A program made the translations under genes and the position numbers. A stretch of 64,000 nt of DNA from Ruminococcus sp. (lineage in GTDB: Bacteria > Bacillota > Clostridia > Oscillospirales > Ruminococcaceae), in NCBI GenBank assembly GCA_017484095.1, contig JAFUTU010000054.1, positions 20,329 through 84,328 of the forward strand, given 5' to 3'. The notes under the pieces are model-generated. The model saw only the letters and a program-made list of their open reading frames with translations, searched no databases and was not told the DNA's origin. Numbering within the stretch: the first letter of the stretch is position 1; each line of letters opens with the position of its first letter. This document shows positions 59,722-64,000 of this stretch, piece after piece.

Positions 59722-60804
59722 ATGAAATTGAAAAAGTTATTTGCAGGCCTTGTTGCTTCGGCTATGGCGGTTTCAACTATGGCTAGTATGAGCATTGCGG
59801 AGGTTAGCGCGACTACTTTGAATTGGACACCGTCTAAGACCTCAGATACTCAGACCATTATACAGACTTCAACTGATGAGATGACCACTATCTTGACAGA
59901 TTCTACAGGTGAGCTTACGATTGTTGTTGATAATGAAAAAGGTGAAGGTCAGTATGATATGCAGGTAGTGCTCGTTCGCGGAGATAATTGGTCGGATTGG
60001 TCTACTGCGTTTTATCCTGGCACAACTGGCGAAAGAACAACCCTAAAGTATAAAGCATCTGATTTGTTGGAAAATTGGAAGTTAAAAGAAATACCTGATG
60101 ATGCAAAATGTATTGCTGTTCAAACATACGCAGCAAATGCATCTTTAGTTGAAATGAGCTATACAACCAATAAAACAACAGATATTTGGATTGAAAATAG
60201 TGACGGAAGTTTTTCATATGATTCTGTAGATTCTGCAATGTCAGAATGTCAGCTTGGTAAGAGCGTTAAAGCAAATCAGCTTGTAAAAGCTACAGTAACT
60301 GCAACTCAGACTGCTCATTTTACACTTTGCGGCTCAAGCTCTAACGGTTGGCAGCAGAAGTATTTCGAGGTAAAGGCTAATACACCTACTGTTATTGAGT
60401 TTAACCCCGATGCTGATGTTGAAAATCTTCAGTTCCAGTCTTATGATGTTGCTGTTGGTAATGATGTAACAGTTTCAAATCTTACAATTGGTGAGAATAC
60501 ATACAAGCTTTCCGCTGGTCTTAATGCTCAGGAAGCTTGGATTTGGGTTGGCTCAGCTAATAAGAATTATCATATCGGAAGATTTGTATTTGTTGTTAAG
60601 GCTGAGGACGTTGGCGGAGCAAGCAAGGCTGTATTTAAGATAGGCGATAGGACTGTTGGTTCAACAGATACTTATTACACAGCAATTAGAACCGATGCTA
60701 TCACTTATTCAGTTCCTAGTGATGATTATGTAATGTTTGTTCTTACTGCAAATATTGGTGACCATTCATTATCTGAATATAATCTGTCTATAGCTTACGA
60801 ATAA
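59722..60804 (+). CDS. Secreted protein of unknown function
   Basis: The 360-residue product has a signal peptide (MKLKKLFAGLVASAMAVSTM, cleavage likely near EVSA-T). Its N-terminus closely resembles that of the surface protein at 34503. The mature part looks like two beta-sandwich-like halves, about residues 35-140 and 165-360, with VATVTATQTAHFTLCGSS-like strands; the second half resembles carbohydrate-binding or cohesin-like folds only vaguely. No anchor is seen. Codon use in the middle (about 60000-60300) is clearly AT-richer than in neighbouring genes. It is followed at 15 bases by a small peptide gene. Confidence 0.8.
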   Translation: MKLKKLFAGLVASAMAVSTMASMSIAEVSATTLNWTPSKTSDTQTIIQTSTDEMTTILTDSTGELTIVVDNEKGEGQYDMQVVLVRGDNWSDWSTAFYPGTTGERTTLKYKASDLLENWKLKEIPDDAKCIAVQTYAANASLVEMSYTTNKTTDIWIENSDGSFSYDSVDSAMSECQLGKSVKANQLVKATVTATQTAHFTLCGSSSNGWQQKYFEVKANTPTVIEFNPDADVENLQFQSYDVAVGNDVTVSNLTIGENTYKLSAGLNAQEAWIWVGSANKNYHIGRFVFVVKAEDVGGASKAVFKIGDRTVGSTDTYYTAIRTDAITYSVPSDDYVMFVLTANIGDHSLSEYNLSIAYE

Positions 60805-60819
60805 TTGGAGGAAATGAAA

Positions 60820-60975
60820 ATGAAAGAGAAGTACATTACACTTGATTTAGAAGTAATCAAGTTTACAACCGAAGATGTAATAACTGCGTCTGGCGGAGTT
60901 AACAATATGAATAACGGCGGAACGGGCAGCGACATTCCTGCTGATCCTTCTGCAATCCCCGGATTAGAACCATAA
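60820..60975 (+). CDS. 51-residue peptide, possible secreted or modified peptide precursor
   Basis: A 51-codon gene follows GGAGG by eight bases (an ATG at 60814 is too close). It begins MKEKYITLDLEVIKFTTEDV, continues ITASGGVNNMNNGGTGSD, and ends in a Pro-rich tail PADPSAIPGLEP. The N-terminal half is charged and amphipathic like a leader. The C-terminal half is rich in Gly, Asn, Ser and Pro, with no Cys. It is too small for standard gene calls. It is coupled to the secreted protein upstream and is followed by a perfect terminator. Similar short peptides with an EDVITxSGG motif seem to recur in Clostridia (from memory). No modifying enzyme is adjacent. Confidence 0.65.
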   Translation: MKEKYITLDLEVIKFTTEDVITASGGVNNMNNGGTGSDIPADPSAIPGLEP

Positions 60976-60981
60976 TAAATC

Positions 60982-61008
60982 AGCGGTAGGGAAACCTACC
61001 GCTTTTTT
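60982..61008 (+). terminator. Terminator after the small peptide gene
   Basis: AGCGGTAGG-gaaa-CCTACCGCT is a perfect 9-base stem with a GAAA tetraloop, followed by TTTTTT. Confidence 0.95.
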
Positions 61009-61021
61009 GTGAGGAGATTAT

Positions 61022-61528
61022 ATGAATAAAATTATTCTTTTTATGGTAGTAATAAGTTCTTTACTGTTGTTAGGTTGTGGAGGAAAAAAGAACGAATCAA
61101 AAGAATCAAAAGATGTTACAACCTCTGAAACTCAGTCAAAAACAAGTATTGAAACTATTGAAGTGACAGATGAAATCACTGTAGTTGATTTAGAGAGCAT
61201 GGCTGAGAGTGAAACTTCTCAGACCACTAAAAAAACAACCGAAGCAACAACTACCAAGAAAACCGAGAAGAAAGCGACAACCAAAAAACAGTCAGTTACC
61301 GATTCAAAATCAACTACAACGACATCAAACAACAGGGAAGTTTCAACTGCGGTTGAAACTCAAAAAGTACCTGATGTAGTTACAACAAAAGCAGACAGCG
61401 GAAAAAGTTTAAACGAGCTGACCACAACTACACAGAGAATAACAATCCCTGATGAAACAACCACGACTACTCAGATAGTTTATCCTGATGACGGTTTGAA
61501 TTGGTCTACTTTCACAGTTCTAAACTAA
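61022..61528 (+). CDS. Threonine-rich lipoprotein
   Basis: The 168-residue product has a lipoprotein signal (MNKIILFMVVISSLLLLGCG, Cys19). Almost all of the mature part is low-complexity, rich in Thr, Lys, Glu and Ser (TKKTTEATTTKKTEKKATTK), as in cell-wall-spanning stalks. A short C-terminal patch (DDGLNWSTFTVLN) follows. It lacks any enzyme motif. Base composition is much lower in GC than the genes on either side, consistent with a recently acquired or fast-evolving segment. GAGGAG precedes the start, and a terminator follows. Confidence 0.75.
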   Translation: MNKIILFMVVISSLLLLGCGGKKNESKESKDVTTSETQSKTSIETIEVTDEITVVDLESMAESETSQTTKKTTEATTTKKTEKKATTKKQSVTDSKSTTTTSNNREVSTAVETQKVPDVVTTKADSGKSLNELTTTTQRITIPDETTTTTQIVYPDDGLNWSTFTVLN

Positions 61529-61530
61529 CA

Positions 61531-61562
61531 AAAAACCTCACCGCAGTGGTGAGGTTTTTTTC
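61531..61562. terminator. Bidirectional terminator
   Basis: AACCTCACC (61534-61542) pairs with GGTGAGGTT (61548-61556), with A-run and T-run flanks. It lies between the converging lipoprotein and DUF4317 genes. Confidence 0.9.
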
Positions 61563-61570
61563 TTTCCTGC

Positions 61571-62698
61571 CTACTTAATTTTTGTCTCATATCCGTTGAC
61601 CTCGACCTCGGGGTCATCAAGCGCGATAACAAGGCAGCGCCTGCCGTCTATCATCTGAGTTTTGACCTTGTCAACAGCGTCTTTCTTAATGCTTACGGTT
61701 ATGCTCGGCACATTGAGAACGGTTTTCTGATCTACCAGATTGACCGCAGTAAGTGGCTTTCCGCCCGATGACTTCTCAAACACCTTAGGCAAAGCTTCAA
61801 GCTTATCCGCCCCGACGCCTGACTCCCAGAGTATCTGCGAGAGCTTTCCGGTATCGACCGTAGGTATCTCAGTTTCGTGAGCGTTCTGGTCAACGAACTC
61901 TTTTATCTTTGAATTGACAGACGTAATGATATCGTAGTCGAGCTCCTCACCAACAACGCCCGTAAGTATCTTCCTGAAAGTTGAGCGCTCGTTCTCATAG
62001 CTCATAGAAAACTCGCACCCAAGCACCTCCTCCACCATAGAAACATTCGGCTTCTTAGCGTTTTTCGTATAGTAGAGTATGCCGTTAGCGTCCTGCTGCC
62101 TGTCACTGAATATCGGGAAGAGGAAGCCGTCGGTAGGCAGTTCAACTATCCTGTCGGCGCGCTCGTTCTTCGCGATAGTGTTTTTCTCATCGTCATATAC
62201 AAGCCCGTCTATCCTCAGCGTAACAGGGCACACCGCCGTTATGATGAAGTTGTAGTTGGTGTCAGCGTCATCGGTCAGCTCGTCCATTTTGTTTTTCTTC
62301 ATCACCGAGTACGTACACTTTGCCGCAAACACAGCATAGGTCGAGACATACTCCATTCTTTCAGCGATAGTGCCAATGAATTTCTTATTGAGATCATCGT
62401 CCTCAAATCCGCTTTTCATCACCTCATACAGAAACCCCTGAGAGCCGCCTTCAAGTGCCGACGCCTTCGGAAAAGAGTATTCAAGCAGGTTTTTGCCTAT
62501 AGTGCCGCTGAGAACTTTTTTCAGGTTCTGAATAATAAGCTCGCACTCGTCAGGCTCGATAGTGTTGAAGCTCTGCGCCCCTGTCAGCTTAACGTTTTTC
62601 TCGGCATCAACAAACGCAGTGAGCACTCTGTCGATCGTGAACAGACCGCTGTCTGCGCCGAAAAGCTTTTTTATTTCATTTATCTCTTTCTTGTTCAT
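61571..62698 (-). CDS. DUF4317 family protein
   Basis: The 375-residue product starts MNKKEINEIKKLFGADSGLF, the typical opening of DUF4317 proteins of Clostridia, whose function is unknown. No signal peptide or membrane segment is seen. The central part contains NFIITAVCPVTLRIDGLVYD, and the C-terminal part VPSITVSIKKDAVDKVKTQM followed by DGRRCLVIALDD. It is monocistronic. Confidence 0.85.
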   Translation of the reverse strand: MNKKEINEIKKLFGADSGLFTIDRVLTAFVDAEKNVKLTGAQSFNTIEPDECELIIQNLKKVLSGTIGKNLLEYSFPKASALEGGSQGFLYEVMKSGFEDDDLNKKFIGTIAERMEYVSTYAVFAAKCTYSVMKKNKMDELTDDADTNYNFIITAVCPVTLRIDGLVYDDEKNTIAKNERADRIVELPTDGFLFPIFSDRQQDANGILYYTKNAKKPNVSMVEEVLGCEFSMSYENERSTFRKILTGVVGEELDYDIITSVNSKIKEFVDQNAHETEIPTVDTGKLSQILWESGVGADKLEALPKVFEKSSGGKPLTAVNLVDQKTVLNVPSITVSIKKDAVDKVKTQMIDGRRCLVIALDDPEVEVNGYETKIK

Positions 62699-62729
62699 AG
62701 TAACTCTCCTTCAATTTAGTGCAGAATGT

Positions 62730-62758
62730 ATTATAACACATATTTTGAATAATGTAAA
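62730..62758 (-). promoter_or_regulatory. Promoter of the DUF4317 gene
   Basis: On the minus strand TTTACA (62758-62753), 17 bases, TATAAT (62735-62730), about 30 bases upstream of the start. Confidence 0.7.
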
Positions 62759-62808
62759 GTGGCACCTGACACGAGGTGCTTTACTTTTTTTATCTTATGT
62801 GTTATAAT
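62756..62808 (+). promoter_or_regulatory. Inverted repeat and promoter of the zinc-ribbon protein gene
   Basis: GCACCT (62762-62767) pairs with AGGTGC (62774-62779), with an outer AAAGT/ACTTT step (62756-62760 with 62783-62787). It overlaps a weak -35 TTTACT (62780-62785) that precedes TATAAT (62803-62808) by 17 bases. Confidence 0.5.
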
Positions 62809-62853
62809 GTAATCGGTTTGTTAAAAATGTGAGCAAAACAGGAGGCGAACACT

Positions 62854-63945
62854 ATGGCAAGTACCAATGAATATACCTGCCCGTGCTGCGGAGGCGCTAT
62901 CCAGTTCAGTGCGCAGGCGCAGAAAATGGTTTGTCCGTTCTGTGACAGTGAGTTCTCTATAGAGACCGTGCAGGACTATGCAAAGCATCTTCAGGGCGAC
63001 GGTCAGGACAATATGTCTTGGGAGGAAAGAAACAGAGAGTGGTCTCAGGAAGAGGCAGAGGGTATGCGTATCTACCACTGCTCTTATTGCGGCGGTGAGG
63101 TCATAGGCGATGATAATACCGCAGCTTCTACCTGTCCTTACTGCGATAACCCGATAGTTATGCAGGGTCAGCTCTCGAACGCTTTAAGACCTGACTATAT
63201 CATTCCCTTTAAGCTTGAAAAGCAGGCAGCGATAAATGCCTTTAAGCAGCACCTCGTAGGCAAGAAGTTTCTTCCGAAGGTTTTCAAGGACGAGAACCAT
63301 ATCGAGGAGATAAAGGGCGTGTATGTACCCTTCTGGCTGTTTGATACAGGCGTCAACGGCACTATAAGATACAAGGGCACCAGGGTCCGCCACTGGAGCT
63401 CAGGCAACTATGATTATACCGAGACTAGCCATTACTCTATCGTCAGGGGCGGAGCTATGCAGTTCGACAAGATAGCTATTGACGGCTCCTCAAAAATGGC
63501 TGATGACCTTATGGAATCGGTCTCTCCGTTTGATTTCAGGCAGGCTGTTGAGTTCAACACTGCCTACCTTGCAGGCTTCATGGCAGATAAGTATGACGTT
63601 ACCGCAGACCAGACTATCGACCGTGCCAATTACCGTGTGCGTGAAAGCGTTGATATGATACTCAGGCAGACTATAGTCGGATATCAGTCTGTGAACATAG
63701 AGAATACGAACCTTAATCTCAATAACGCTGAGGCAAAATACGCTCTCTATCCCGTGTGGATACTTAACACCAAATGGAACGGACAAATGTATATGTTCGC
63801 GATGAACGGTCAGACGGGCAACTTCGTGGGCAATCTTCCGCTTGACAAGAAAAAGTACTGGCGCACCTTCTGGCTGCTGATGATCCCGTGCACAGCTGCA
63901 CTCTACTTTATCCTGTGGTTCTTCTTGGGAGGGTTCGGCTTATGA
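62854..63945 (+). CDS. TFIIB-type zinc-ribbon membrane protein
   Basis: The 363-residue product has two zinc ribbons: CPCCGG...CPFCDSEFSI at residues 9-31 and CSYCGGEV...CPYCDNPIV near 73-97. A large soluble region with YIIPFKLEKQAAINAFKQHL and YVPFWLFDTGVNG follows, then a C-terminal membrane helix at about 338-360. Such proteins are annotated only as zinc-ribbon-containing. The start follows AGGAGG. Its stop overlaps the next start (ATGA). Confidence 0.88.
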   Translation: MASTNEYTCPCCGGAIQFSAQAQKMVCPFCDSEFSIETVQDYAKHLQGDGQDNMSWEERNREWSQEEAEGMRIYHCSYCGGEVIGDDNTAASTCPYCDNPIVMQGQLSNALRPDYIIPFKLEKQAAINAFKQHLVGKKFLPKVFKDENHIEEIKGVYVPFWLFDTGVNGTIRYKGTRVRHWSSGNYDYTETSHYSIVRGGAMQFDKIAIDGSSKMADDLMESVSPFDFRQAVEFNTAYLAGFMADKYDVTADQTIDRANYRVRESVDMILRQTIVGYQSVNIENTNLNLNNAEAKYALYPVWILNTKWNGQMYMFAMNGQTGNFVGNLPLDKKKYWRTFWLLMIPCTAALYFILWFFLGGFGL

Positions 63946-64000
63946 GAAAGATACTTTCACTCTTTACGGCTCTTCTGACGGTGTTCACTTTTGCCCTTCC
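63942..64000 (+). CDS. Start of a secreted or membrane protein (3' truncated by the window end)
   Basis: Only the first 19 codons are visible (MRKILSLFTALLTVFTFAL), a clear signal peptide. It is translationally coupled to the zinc-ribbon gene. In related Clostridia this position often encodes a TPM-domain protein; that is an expectation from memory, not seen here. Confidence 0.7.
   Translation, partial: MRKILSLFTALLTVFTFAL

Overview
The window reads as chromosomal DNA of an anaerobic, low-to-mid GC Gram-positive bacterium of the Clostridia, most like Ruminococcus and relatives (Oscillospiraceae). The evidence is a PolC-type replicative polymerase, HisZ with a short HisG, FabK instead of FabI, an Rnf complex, a trimeric [FeFe]-hydrogenase, many secreted or lipoprotein products with MKLKKLFAGL-type signal peptides, and near-consensus sigma-A promoters with 17-base spacers. 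I see no rRNA, tRNA, CRISPR array, transposase or phage gene. The assignment rests on gene content and protein style, not on a marker-gene comparison.

Layout. 1-2294 is the 3' part of polC. 2338-9099 is a histidine operon, hisZ-G-D-B-H-(methyltransferase)-F-I-E. There is no hisA, and a methyltransferase sits where hisA often lies; hisC and a histidinol phosphatase are also absent here. 9110-10365 holds a small membrane protein and a Cys-rich protein whose ribosome binding site lies in a long inverted repeat. On the minus strand, 10431-18766 is an energy-conservation cluster: apbE, a methyltransferase, rnfC-D-G-E-A-B, then an HD-GYP protein. An XRE regulator lies upstream. 19682-24596 holds a histidine phosphatase, a membrane protein, a pseudouridine synthase, an orphan sugar-type solute-binding lipoprotein and a cytidylate-kinase-like protein. 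25053-29218 is the NADH/ferredoxin hydrogenase operon (NuoE-like, NuoF-like and HydA) with a Rex-like box upstream.

29297-39570 is mixed housekeeping: a lipoprotein, a second cytidylate-kinase-like protein, a YbaK deacylase, an SDR and a nucleotidyltransferase sharing a palindromic divergent control region, a secreted cell-surface protein, rsmD-coaD, and a minus-strand run fabD-ACT-comEB-aroE-aroK. 40757-49993 is a fatty-acid synthesis operon: fabH, a zinc-phospholipase-like gene, fabK, fabG, fabF, accB, fabZ, accC, accD, accA, acpP. Two strong RNA hairpins lie inside it, at the fabG/fabF and accC/accD junctions. With fabD diverging from its promoter, the locus encodes a nearly complete type II system from acetyl-CoA.

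50038-59528 holds small membrane proteins, a Nudix hydrolase, a tyrosine/serine phosphatase, a YjbR-type protein with an EVE-like C-terminus, a lipoprotein-CBS-DacF operon and a 1002-residue MacB-like ABC transporter. 59722-61528 is visibly AT-richer and encodes a secreted protein, a 51-residue peptide and a Thr-rich lipoprotein. The window ends with a DUF4317 gene, a zinc-ribbon membrane protein and the first codons of a secreted protein.

Functionally, the hydrogenase and Rnf link the NADH, ferredoxin, H2 and ion-gradient pools, and ApbE would flavinylate RnfD and RnfG. The items I would look at first are the hairpin over the start of the Cys-rich gene, the missing hisA, the two hairpins in the fab operon, the lipase-like gene in that operon, the Rex-like box, and the small peptide locus.
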